From Halomarina oriensis (GTDB lineage Archaea > Halobacteriota > Halobacteria > Halobacteriales > Haloarculaceae), in the NCBI RefSeq assembly GCF_009791395.1, contig NZ_WSZK01000012.1, positions 62,001-126,000 on the forward strand: DNA of 64,000 nucleotides. Reading direction: 5' to 3'. The notes beneath the pieces are model-generated. The model was not told the DNA's origin and ran no database searches. It saw nothing but the letters and a program-made list of their open reading frames with translations. Position numbers and translations under genes: made by a program. This document shows positions 17,261-24,788 of this stretch, piece after piece; position 1 is the first letter of the stretch, and each line of letters begins with the position of its first letter.

Positions 17261-18511
17261 TCACTCTTCGAGCGGTTCGAGTCGGTCGTCGCGGAGCAGG
17301 ACTTCGAGGACGATGTCCGGCGACTCCAGCAGTCGATGTTTCCCGGTGACCCCCTCGCCACGCCCACGACTCTCCTTCGTCGAGTCGATGACGTTGAGGA
17401 AGTCCTGCTCTTGGAGGAGTTCGCGGGTTCGACGCTCCGACAGCGCGTCGAGGTCGATGGCGGCCGCCGTCCGTGTGTACGCGTGGTAGATCTCCCGTGA
17501 GGTGAACTCGACGCCGTCGTTGTTCGTCGTCAGTTTCGTGAGCGCGTAGAGCAACACCTTCGCCTGGAGCGGCGACCCGTCGATGAGTTCGGCGAGGCGG
17601 TCGACCTCGGTCTTCTCCTTGGCCTGTCGGATGTGGTCCTCGGTGACCGTCTCCTCGTCGACGCGCTTGGCGATACGGCCGGCGTTCCGCAGGATGTCGA
17701 TGGCCTTCCGCGCGTCACCGTGTTCCTGTGCGGCGAGCGCCGCGGCCAGCGGAATCGCGTCGTCGGTCAGCACGCCGTCGTGGAACGCGTCGCGTCGGTT
17801 CTCCAGTATCTCGCCGAGTTGGTTCGCGTCGTACGGCGGGAAGACGAGTTCGTCGCGGGAGAAGGAGGATTTGACGCGTTCGGACATCTGGTCCGGGTAG
17901 TCGATCTTGTTCGAGATGCCGATGACGCCGATGCGGGCGCTGTCGATGCGTCGGTTCTCGCTGGCCCGCGAGAGTTTGCGGAGCACCTCGTCGTCCTCCA
18001 GCATGTCTATCTCGTCGAGGATGACGATGGCGACGTCGGTACAGGTGTCGAGGACGGTCCAGAGGCGCTCGTAGTAGTCGCCGGTCGCCAGCCCACGCTC
18101 GGGGACGGTGAACTCGGTCCGTTCGGGGTCGTTGAGCGACTGGGCGACCCGTTTGACGACCGACGCCTCGGTGTTCTTCTCGCCACAGTCGATGAACGCG
18201 TACTGGACGGTGACCCCCTCTCGGTCCGCTTCGGTCTGGAGCATCTCGGTGACCGACCGCGATATGAGCGTCTTCCCGGTGCCTGTCTTCCCGAAGACGA
18301 AGAGGTGGGAGGGAGCAGAACCGAAGATAGCCGGGTTCAGCGCGTCCGCGACCTTCTGCATGTGTTCGTCGCGCCCGACGATACGCTCGGGGGCGGGGAG
18401 GTGACCGATCTCCAGCAGGTCCTCGTCGGCGAAGATAGTGTCCGTGTAGTCGAAGAGGGTGTTTCGCTCCTCGGAGAGGTCGGAGTCCCGAGGAACGTCG
18501 TTGGTGGGCAT
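17261..18511 (-). CDS. Orc1/Cdc6-type replication initiator
   Basis: A 416-residue AAA+ protein of the archaeal Orc1/Cdc6 family, which binds origin recognition boxes and starts replication. Walker A GKTGTGKT is at residues 74-81, Walker B VAIVILDEIDMLED follows near 165, and the sensor-1 segment GVIGISNKIDYPD near 195. The C-terminal winged helix covers about the last 80 residues. I chose ATG 18511, where a TATA box at 18535-18546 gives leaderless spacing. Upstream lies a 0.6-kb gene-free region of repeated motifs, the usual arrangement of a haloarchaeal origin next to its own orc gene. Haloarchaea carry many orc paralogs, so no number is assigned. Confidence 0.92.
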   Translation of the reverse strand: MPTNDVPRDSDLSEERNTLFDYTDTIFADEDLLEIGHLPAPERIVGRDEHMQKVADALNPAIFGSAPSHLFVFGKTGTGKTLISRSVTEMLQTEADREGVTVQYAFIDCGEKNTEASVVKRVAQSLNDPERTEFTVPERGLATGDYYERLWTVLDTCTDVAIVILDEIDMLEDDEVLRKLSRASENRRIDSARIGVIGISNKIDYPDQMSERVKSSFSRDELVFPPYDANQLGEILENRRDAFHDGVLTDDAIPLAAALAAQEHGDARKAIDILRNAGRIAKRVDEETVTEDHIRQAKEKTEVDRLAELIDGSPLQAKVLLYALTKLTTNNDGVEFTSREIYHAYTRTAAAIDLDALSERRTRELLQEQDFLNVIDSTKESRGRGEGVTGKHRLLESPDIVLEVLLRDDRLEPLEE

Positions 18512-18534
18512 GTTCCGTCTGGAACTGACGGCAC

Positions 18535-18546
18535 TAGTATATAGAA
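18535..18546 (-). promoter_or_regulatory. orc promoter TATA box
   Basis: On the minus strand the sequence reads ctatatacta, about 27 nt before ATG 18511. One copy of the iterated origin motif ends roughly 14 nt further upstream, so initiator binding there could affect transcription. Confidence 0.6.
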
Positions 18547-18553
18547 CAGTAGG

Positions 18554-19170
18554 CATCGCCGCCGCTGTAAATCGGCTCTCAGACCACGCCTGATATCACG
18601 ATACACCCGTCTCGTGGAGACCGGCTCGAACGGTGAACTCGCCACTGTAACCGCGACATCTCGTGAGACGGCCTCACAACGGGGTGTCGTCGCCGCTGTA
18701 AATGTGCGCCGAGCGGCACTCAGAGCGGTTCTGGAGTAGAAGACCGCTCGGCCATCGTCCGGGAGTGGGACACCACCGTCGCCGCTGTAAGACCGGTCGA
18801 AGGTGGGTGGGGGGAGGTGTCGTCGCCGCTGTATCGTCGGAACGGTGTTCTCGGAGCACTCCACTCACCACCACCACCACTGTAACAGACACGACACACT
18901 ACTCTAGAGACGAGGAGACACCACCGTCGCCGCTGTAAATAGTCGTTAGGGTATCGATACAGACGCTCTCGGCTCGGTTCGGCCGTGGATGGTGAACGAC
19001 GACACACCACCATCGCCGCTGTAAGTCCCGGACGACCGGTCGACGACGTGGAAGCCGACGACTTTCGCGGACTACCGCCGCTGCTGTAACCGTCGACACC
19101 GACTCGGCAGGGTGGCTGTAGCCGACCTCCCTCCCCTCCCACGTCGTTACAGCGGCGAGGGTGGTGTGTC
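18554..19170. other. Candidate replication origin with iterated Orc-box-like motifs
   Basis: This gene-free region upstream of orc carries about nine direct motifs resembling caccaccgtcgccgctgtaa. Their 3' ends fall near 18570, 18650, 18701, 18790, 18833, 18885, 18938, 19024 and 19089; the fullest copies are those ending at 18790, 18938 and 19024. One inverted copy starts at 19147. The spacing is 43-89 bp. The motif differs from the familiar haloarchaeal origin boxes I know. An array beside a cognate orc gene, including an inverted copy, is typical of archaeal origins. A modest AT-rich stretch lies near 18936-18965. Confidence 0.65.
19147..19170 (-). repeat. Inverted copy of the origin motif
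   Basis: ttacagcggcgagggtggtg on the plus strand is the reverse complement of the direct motif. Together with the direct copies upstream it gives the inverted arrangement often seen flanking an unwinding element. Confidence 0.6.
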
Positions 19171-19184
19171 CCGGTTCGACCGAG

Positions 19185-19201
19185 GGCCGGTTTCGCCGGC
19201 C
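19185..19201 (-). terminator. Possible stem-loop terminator
   Basis: ggccgg and ccggcc pair around a 5-base loop, directly after the minus-strand stop at 19203-19205 and next to the origin region. Confidence 0.3.
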
Positions 19202-19202
19202 G

Positions 19203-19729
19203 TCACTCCTGTCGTCGTTCCCCGTATCGAGCGAACACCGGCACGTCACGGTCGTACTCCCGAGCGCCGAGGCCGTCGGTCACCGCCACCGAAGCGGGCG
19301 TCGTGGCGACCACCTCCTCTACCGTCACGCCGGGGTCGAAGACGACGTCACCCCGATTGCTCAGAACCGGTCCGGTGGCGACGACGGCGACGGGGGACTC
19401 CGTCGTCCGTCCCGGCCATCGTGGTGATACCTCCGCTGACCGATACCGAGCGTCTCGGCGACGTGGTCGGCCGCGGCCCGGCCGGCCGCAGCGGCGCACT
19501 TCCGCGGTGCCCAGCGTTCGAACGGCGTCGTCTCGAAGTGTGGTTCGCGTTCGGGGAACGCCCCTTCCGTCACCGCCTCGTGGTTCGTGTGGACCCACGC
19601 CCCGACGAACCGGACCGTACCATCGTCGAGGGCCGAGACGTGCTCGTCGTCTTCGACCGACCGAACGCTGACCTCGGTATCGCTCTCGCCGCGGACCGGT
19701 CCGCTCGGCGTGGCGGGGGACGGCGACAC
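19203..19729 (-). pseudogene. Frameshifted conserved gene in operon with carbonic anhydrase
   Basis: GTG 19729 lies 2 nt after the carbonic anhydrase stop. The frame gives good coding sequence (DDGTVRFVGAWVHTNHEAV ... APRKCAAAAGRAAADHV) up to about 19415, then degrades. Another frame takes over with SPVAVVATGPVLSNRGDVVFD and continues to TGA at 19203. Adding one C to the run of five C near 19395 joins both parts into one protein of about 175 residues. So this is one gene broken by a single-base deletion, or a sequencing error. The family is not recognised; the joined protein is soluble and acidic. Confidence 0.6.
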
Positions 19730-19731
19730 GC

Positions 19732-20412
19732 TCAGTACTCCCAGCGGCGGGCGACCCGTGCGCCGAGGTCCGGATGCGTCTCCCGGAGCGTCTCGACGCT
19801 CGTCTCGCCGTTCGCGTTGACGACGTGGACCTCGCCACGCCGCCCGCCGTAGACGTCCTGGAAGTCGTAGACGACACCGAACACGTCGACGTCGTCCGGG
19901 ACGTCCTCGCTGTCGAGGAGGAACTCGACCTGTCGGTCGACGTTGTACTCCACGAGGTGGTCGATGGCGTCCGCTCGGTCGAGTCCGTCCGGGAGCGCCT
20001 CGACACCGGGTTCCAGTCGTGGACGCAACAGCCCGATGCAGTGGGCGATGCCGTCGGGTTCGTCGAGGCCGTCGGTCAGCGAGTCGTACGTCGCGGTGAC
20101 CGCGCCACAGCCGGTGTGGCCGACGACGACCACCGTCTCGGTCCCGGTGTGGCGAATCGGGTAGAGTAGGTCACCCGAGACGGCTTCGCCGGCGTCGGTT
20201 CGCTGGACGACTCGGTTGCCGATGTTCGCACACGTGAAGACGTGACCGGGGGCGTCGTTGCCCCAGATGTGGTCCTGGAGGACCCGAGAGTCAGAACAAC
20301 AGACGGTGACCGCGTCGGGACGCTGGCCGTCCTGAACGTCGTCGAACCGGGACTGGAACGTGTCGGCGTGTTCGGCGTTGCCACGCAGTAGGTCGAGGAG
20401 TACCGACTCCAT
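19732..20412 (-). CDS. Beta-class carbonic anhydrase
   Basis: A 226-residue zinc enzyme that interconverts carbon dioxide and bicarbonate. The ligands are all visible: Cys39 and Asp41 in CCSDSR, and His99 and Cys102 in GHTGCGA. The Asp-Arg dyad of CSDSR is kept. I start at ATG 20412, which removes an unlikely 45-residue extension. The C-terminal third (DDVDVFGVVYDFQDVYGG) is the usual closing beta-alpha unit. It is cytoplasmic, with no signal peptide. A conserved gene of unknown function follows 2 nt downstream but appears frameshifted. Confidence 0.9.
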   Translation of the reverse strand: MESVLLDLLRGNAEHADTFQSRFDDVQDGQRPDAVTVCCSDSRVLQDHIWGNDAPGHVFTCANIGNRVVQRTDAGEAVSGDLLYPIRHTGTETVVVVGHTGCGAVTATYDSLTDGLDEPDGIAHCIGLLRPRLEPGVEALPDGLDRADAIDHLVEYNVDRQVEFLLDSEDVPDDVDVFGVVYDFQDVYGGRRGEVHVVNANGETSVETLRETHPDLGARVARRWEY

Positions 20413-20810
20413 GACCGGTCTTCGTCCAACGGCCGCTTGACTCTGCCGGAGAGGGTGGTGGCCCACGGCCGTCGCCCGGGGACACACCCCCTTCGGACCA
20501 CGCCGTCGTGGTGACTCCTCGTCGCTGTCTCCGTGCCCGGTAGCCACCGGATACCGTCGACTGGGCCGAACTATCGCGTCGTTAAGCTGGCGACGCGTGG
20601 CGGGAGAGACACAGCGACCGGTGTCGTCGGTGGAGACCCACGGCGTCGGTCACGGAGCCAACTCGTCGTCGGGAGCAGCCGAGCCGCGGGCAGTATCAAT
20701 CGCATAACAAAGTCACGTATCGGTGAGTGTTCGGTCGAGGTGCGAGGACCACGGGCTAGTTCGGCACTCGGTATCCGAGCGCCCGAACCGACTCCTCGCC
20801 CCGTACTCCC
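20413..20810. other. Intergenic stretch without a recognised gene
   Basis: This 398-nt gap separates the divergent carbonic anhydrase and Tat-protein genes. It contains an AT-richer segment near 20693-20712 (cgcataacaaagtcacg) that could be a promoter for the exported protein, leaving a leader of about 80 nt. Nothing else is supported. Confidence 0.5.
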
Positions 20811-22469
20811 ATGAAGAACCCAGAAACCCCCGTCGGTCGACGAACGGTACTGAAAGGCATCGGTGCGAGCGCGTTGTTGGCAACAGGCGGTGCTACCCTC
20901 TCGGGGACCGCCGCGGCACAGTCCACCGATCGCTCGGCGATGTTCACGTTCACGGACGACTGTACCGGTGTCGACGTGACGCTCGGCGGCTACGACGGTC
21001 GGTACACGCTCGAAGTCCTACTAGAGAACGGCAACACCACGACCCGGAGCAAGCAGGCTCCCGCCGGCACCAGCCGGAGCTTCAGTTTCGCACGGAGCAT
21101 CGTCAAAGCCCGCGTGCTGGTCGACGACACGGTCGTCGGGAGCGCGGTCTGCCCATCCGCGACCATCCAGTTCACGGACGACTGCACCGGTGTCGACGTG
21201 ACGCTCGGCGGCTACGACGGTCGGTACACGCTCGAAGTCCTCCTGGAGAACGGCAACACCACGACCCGGAGCAAGCAGGCTCCCGCCGGCACCAGTCGGA
21301 GCTTCAGTTTCGCACGGAGCGTCGTCAAGGCACGAGTGAGCCTCTACGGCGTCGTCGTCGGGAGCGCGGTCTGTCCGGCCGCCGACATCCAGTTCTCCGA
21401 GGACTGCACGGGTGTCGACGTCGCCATCGACGGCTACAGCGGTCGGTACACGCTGGCCGTCGAGTTCGAGAACGGCAACACCACGACGCGGAGCAAGCAG
21501 GCCCCCGCCGGTACCAGTCGGAGTTTCAGCTTCGCCCGCCAGGTGGCGACGGCTCGCGTCGTCGTCGCCGGCGTCGTCGTCGGCAGCGCGACCTGTGAGC
21601 CGACCGACGACGACCCCGGTTCGGCGACCATCGCGTTCACCGACGACTGCACGGGCGTCGACGTGACGCGCGAGGAAGCGGACGGCGAGTTCACGCTCGA
21701 GGTCCTGCTGGACACCGGCAACACGACGACGCGAACGAAGGCCGCTCCCGCCGGGGAGACCCGGAGCTTCACGTTCGCCCGCGGTATCGTGAAGGCGCGC
21801 GTCCGTGTCGACGGCGAGATCGTCGCCAGCGCCATCTGCCCGACGCCGACGCTCACCTTCTCGGAGGACTGCACCGGAGTGACCGTCGAGATAGACGGCT
21901 ACAGCGGCTGGTTCGTCCTCGAAGCCGAACTCGCGAACGGGAACACGAAGACCCGGATGAAGAAGCTCCCCGAGGACGGTTCGCGGAGCTTCACGTTCGC
22001 CCGCGCCATGACCAAGGCCCGTGTGAAGGTCCAGGGTGTCGTCCTCGGCAGCGCGACGTGCATGCCGGCCGCGGAGACGACGTACTACCAGGTCGACTTC
22101 GTCGGCGGAACGCCCGAGGAGCTGCTGGGCGAGACGCGCGACGACTTCTACAGCCCGCAGGGGCGACTCGTCCGCTACCTCCACGGGAGCACCGAGGAAC
22201 CGATGATGCGACAGAGCACGCCGCCCTCGCTGTCGGCGGCCCTCGCCGACTGCGTCACCGTCGACGAGATGACCGTCGACGACATGGCCGGAACCGCGAC
22301 GGTGGCGTTCACCGTCGCCGACGGCTGTGAGGAGGAACTGTCGCTCGCGTCCTACCAGAAAGACGGTCCCGGCTTCGACCCGACCGAGCTGCAGACGCTC
22401 TTCGACGGCGAGACCGACACGTACGGCCCCGGTGAGTACGAAATCACCGTTCAGCTCCCCGGCTACTGA
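20811..22469 (+). CDS. Tat-exported protein with five tandem approximately 74-residue repeats
   Basis: A 552-residue protein. The N-terminus carries a twin-arginine signal (GRRTVLKG, hydrophobic ASALLATGGATLSG, cleavage near TAAAQ), so it is exported folded. Five imperfect repeats follow, at about residues 44-117, 118-191, 192-272, 273-346 and 347-420. Each opens with F(T/S)xDCTGV and contains NGNTxTRxK, then SFxFAR, and ends GSAxC or similar. Each repeat has one Cys near its start and one near its end, which could pair as a disulphide. Repeats 1 and 2 are nearly identical in DNA with a 222-bp period. A distinct C-terminal domain of about 130 residues follows. Function unknown; a surface or secreted beta-rich protein is likely. 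Confidence 0.8.
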   Translation: MKNPETPVGRRTVLKGIGASALLATGGATLSGTAAAQSTDRSAMFTFTDDCTGVDVTLGGYDGRYTLEVLLENGNTTTRSKQAPAGTSRSFSFARSIVKARVLVDDTVVGSAVCPSATIQFTDDCTGVDVTLGGYDGRYTLEVLLENGNTTTRSKQAPAGTSRSFSFARSVVKARVSLYGVVVGSAVCPAADIQFSEDCTGVDVAIDGYSGRYTLAVEFENGNTTTRSKQAPAGTSRSFSFARQVATARVVVAGVVVGSATCEPTDDDPGSATIAFTDDCTGVDVTREEADGEFTLEVLLDTGNTTTRTKAAPAGETRSFTFARGIVKARVRVDGEIVASAICPTPTLTFSEDCTGVTVEIDGYSGWFVLEAELANGNTKTRMKKLPEDGSRSFTFARAMTKARVKVQGVVLGSATCMPAAETTYYQVDFVGGTPEELLGETRDDFYSPQGRLVRYLHGSTEEPMMRQSTPPSLSAALADCVTVDEMTVDDMAGTATVAFTVADGCEEELSLASYQKDGPGFDPTELQTLFDGETDTYGPGEYEITVQLPGY

Positions 22470-22616
22470 ACGCCGTTCGACCGAGACTCACGGTTCTTCC
22501 CGCCTCGCGCTCGGTGGGACGACGTGTCGCTCGGTCGTTACCGACGGTACACTCCCCGTCCGCGCTCTCTCCTGAAGCCGACCGTCCAATCGCCTCGGAA
22601 CGCCTCGAAGCCTCGC

Positions 22617-23384
22617 TCAGAACCGCTCAGAGAGGGACGACAGCGTCTCGTGGTAGGTGACGGTGTGTGGTGCGGTCAGTGGCGAGACGCTCACCTTGCC
22701 GTCGAGGACGGCCCGTCGGTCGGTGCCGTCGGGGTCGGGGACGGTGTCGTCGTTCATCCGCTCCCAGATGCGGTCTCTGAGGTGGACGACGTCGCCCTCT
22801 CGGTCCGCGTCCATGTCGTAGAACGTCGACGGTTCGGTGACGACCATCTCGCCCGCCGCTCTCTCCGCCGTCGGTGCGTTGACGTTGAGGTAGTCGGCGA
22901 TGCCGAACACGCCGTCGGCGGCCGTCTCCTCGACGAGATAGCGCGTCGCGCGGGCCGCCTCCGCGTACACCTCCGGGCCGGGGTCGTACGTCCGGAAGTC
23001 GACCTCGTCGCTGGGGACGTACATCGAGACGGCGATGGCCGGTCGCTCGAAGAACGTCGCCTCGACGGCGGCGCTGACCGTCCCCGACCGGCCGAGCGTG
23101 TACTGTCCGAGGTTCGCTCCCCGGTTACAGCCGGCGACGACGATGTCCACGTCGCTCAAGAGGGACTGGAGTCCGACGACGACGCAGTCCACGGGCGTCC
23201 CCTCCACGGCGTACCCCAGGTCGTGTTCTCGGACGTCGACACGCGTCGAGAGCCGCCGCCCGACGGCGCTCTGGTCGTCCGCCGGGGCGACCGCAGTCAC
23301 CTCGGCGACGTCGTCGAGTGCGTCGTAGAGCGCCCGAAGCCCGGCCTCGTCGATACCGTCGTCGTTCGTGAGGAGGACGTGCAT
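22617..23384 (-). CDS. surE: 5'/3'-nucleotidase SurE
   Basis: A 255-residue nucleotidase that removes phosphate from nucleoside monophosphates. The SurE hallmark LLTNDDGI opens the protein, with the metal-binding Asp pair. SAVGRRLSTR follows near residue 40, and the VVAGCNRGANLGQYTLGRSGTVSAA segment, where SurE families read SGxNxGxN...YSGTVGAA, lies near 88-110. The ATG 23384 start matches the family, where the DDG motif lies about 8 residues in. It is divergent from the anchored protein gene at 23469. The serine of the usual S/N G metal loop reads as Cys here, a small variation. Confidence 0.88.
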   Translation of the reverse strand: MHVLLTNDDGIDEAGLRALYDALDDVAEVTAVAPADDQSAVGRRLSTRVDVREHDLGYAVEGTPVDCVVVGLQSLLSDVDIVVAGCNRGANLGQYTLGRSGTVSAAVEATFFERPAIAVSMYVPSDEVDFRTYDPGPEVYAEAARATRYLVEETAADGVFGIADYLNVNAPTAERAAGEMVVTEPSTFYDMDADREGDVVHLRDRIWERMNDDTVPDPDGTDRRAVLDGKVSVSPLTAPHTVTYHETLSSLSERF

Positions 23385-23468
23385 GGCGGGCGGACGGTCC
23401 GGGATGCGAAAACTCCACCGACGTGTGTAGCCGGCAGGGCTTTTCGTGGCGACCCGCAAACACGCCCG

Positions 23469-23993
23469 ATGCGACGAGCAGCCGCGACGGTTCTCGGCGT
23501 CGTCGTCGTCCTCTTCGCTGGACTCACGGCGGGCGTGGTCCTCGGGATGGTCGACGTGACACCCCCGCTCGTGGACGATTCGTCGGCCGAGACGACGGCC
23601 ACACCACAGGCCGACCTCCGGACCGACGGGGCCGGAGACGGACCCGGGACGTCGAGCGACGACCACGGATACGCGATGAGCGTCGACCGCATCGAGTCGT
23701 GCGGACCGACCTGCCGGGACGTGACCGCGACCATCACGAACACCGGGGACGGCCCACGTGAGAACGTCAGCGTCGTCACGCGTGTCTCCACCGGTGGTGA
23801 ACAGGTCTGGAGCGGGTCACAGGACGTCGGCACGCTCGCCCCCAGCGAATCCCACACCACCACCGAGCGCGTCGAGTTGGGCTCCCTCGACGGCCTCCGC
23901 GTCGAACGCAACGACGGCTACGTCACCGTCGAGACGACGGTTCGGTCGGACTCGGGGACGACGACGTTCGCCGAGCGACGACGGGTCGGCTGA
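23469..23993 (+). CDS. Membrane-anchored secreted protein with a beta-sandwich domain
   Basis: A 174-residue protein. A hydrophobic segment at residues 7-28 acts as an uncleaved anchor or signal. An acidic, Thr-rich linker follows, and then a beta-rich domain (SCGPTCRDVTATITNTG ... VSVVTRVSTGGEQVW ... HTTTERVELG) resembling the CARDB-like adhesion modules of archaeal surface proteins. Two Cys at about 78 and 82 are close together. A TATA-like gcttttcg lies about 28 nt before the ATG. The exact role is unknown. Confidence 0.65.
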   Translation: MRRAAATVLGVVVVLFAGLTAGVVLGMVDVTPPLVDDSSAETTATPQADLRTDGAGDGPGTSSDDHGYAMSVDRIESCGPTCRDVTATITNTGDGPRENVSVVTRVSTGGEQVWSGSQDVGTLAPSESHTTTERVELGSLDGLRVERNDGYVTVETTVRSDSGTTTFAERRRVG

Positions 23994-24033
23994 ACCCGGA
24001 CCCCTCGTCGGCCGCTCGCTCCACTCGGCCCCC

Positions 24034-24750
24034 TCACGAGAACACCCGCTCTCTGAGGCCGTGGGGCATCGCGCGGATCAGCCACCCGACGAGTCGCCAG
24101 CGCCGGGTGACGTAGGCGTGGCGACGGCCCGCCTCCGCTGCCCGGAGAATCTGTCGCGCGGCCGTCTCCGGGGAGGCCTTCCAGAAGTCGCCGAACGCCA
24201 TCTCCGTGTCCACGTAGCCCGGTTTGACGTCCACGACCGCGACGTCGGCGTCACGGCCCGTCGCCCACGCACGCAGACCGTCGCAGTAGTTCGAGACGAA
24301 CGCCTTCGACGCGCTGTACGCCGGCGACGCGCCACCGCCGAACAGCGCGGCCACCGAGGAGATGCCGACGAGCGTGCCGTGTCCCTGCTCGTCGAACGTC
24401 GCCATCGCCGTCGTCGCCAGCGCGGCGAACCCCTGTGCGTTGACCGCCAGCGTCTCACCTTCGACTGCCCAGTCCAACTCGGGGTTCGGCCGGCCGACAC
24501 CCGCCGAGAGGACGACGAGGTCGACCCCGCCCATCGCGTCGACGAGCGCGTCGAACCGCTCGCGGGCCTGCTCGGTGTCGGTCACGTCCAGCGTTGCGAC
24601 GTACGCTTTCGTCGGGAGGGACTCGCCGATGGCGTCGAGGCGTTCGACGCGACGGGCGGCCAGTCCGACCTCGTAGCCACGCTCTGCCAGCAGTTCCGCG
24701 AGTGCCTGCCCGATTCCCGACGACGCCCCGACGACGATAGCTCGCTCCAT
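24034..24750 (-). CDS. SDR-family oxidoreductase
   Basis: A 238-residue classical short-chain dehydrogenase/reductase. The dinucleotide-binding VVGASSGIGQALAELL is at residues 5-20, followed by RRVERLD, a motif that often favours NADPH. VLSAGVG stands in for the NNAG motif, GISSVAALFGG contains the catalytic Ser, and YSASKAFV holds Tyr-x3-Lys. The substrate cannot be told from sequence. It ends near the anchored-protein gene on the opposite strand (convergent) and its start is 39 nt from the Rsm22 gene's stop. Confidence 0.88.
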   Translation of the reverse strand: MERAIVVGASSGIGQALAELLAERGYEVGLAARRVERLDAIGESLPTKAYVATLDVTDTEQARERFDALVDAMGGVDLVVLSAGVGRPNPELDWAVEGETLAVNAQGFAALATTAMATFDEQGHGTLVGISSVAALFGGGASPAYSASKAFVSNYCDGLRAWATGRDADVAVVDVKPGYVDTEMAFGDFWKASPETAARQILRAAEAGRRHAYVTRRWRLVGWLIRAMPHGLRERVFS

Positions 24751-24788
24751 GTGCCCCCACCGGGCGCGACCGTCTTAGGAGTCGAGTC

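Noticed and set aside
20942-22060. CRISPR-like array from the regular repeats
   Set aside because: The repeats are coding and without unique spacers; they make a protein of five domains.
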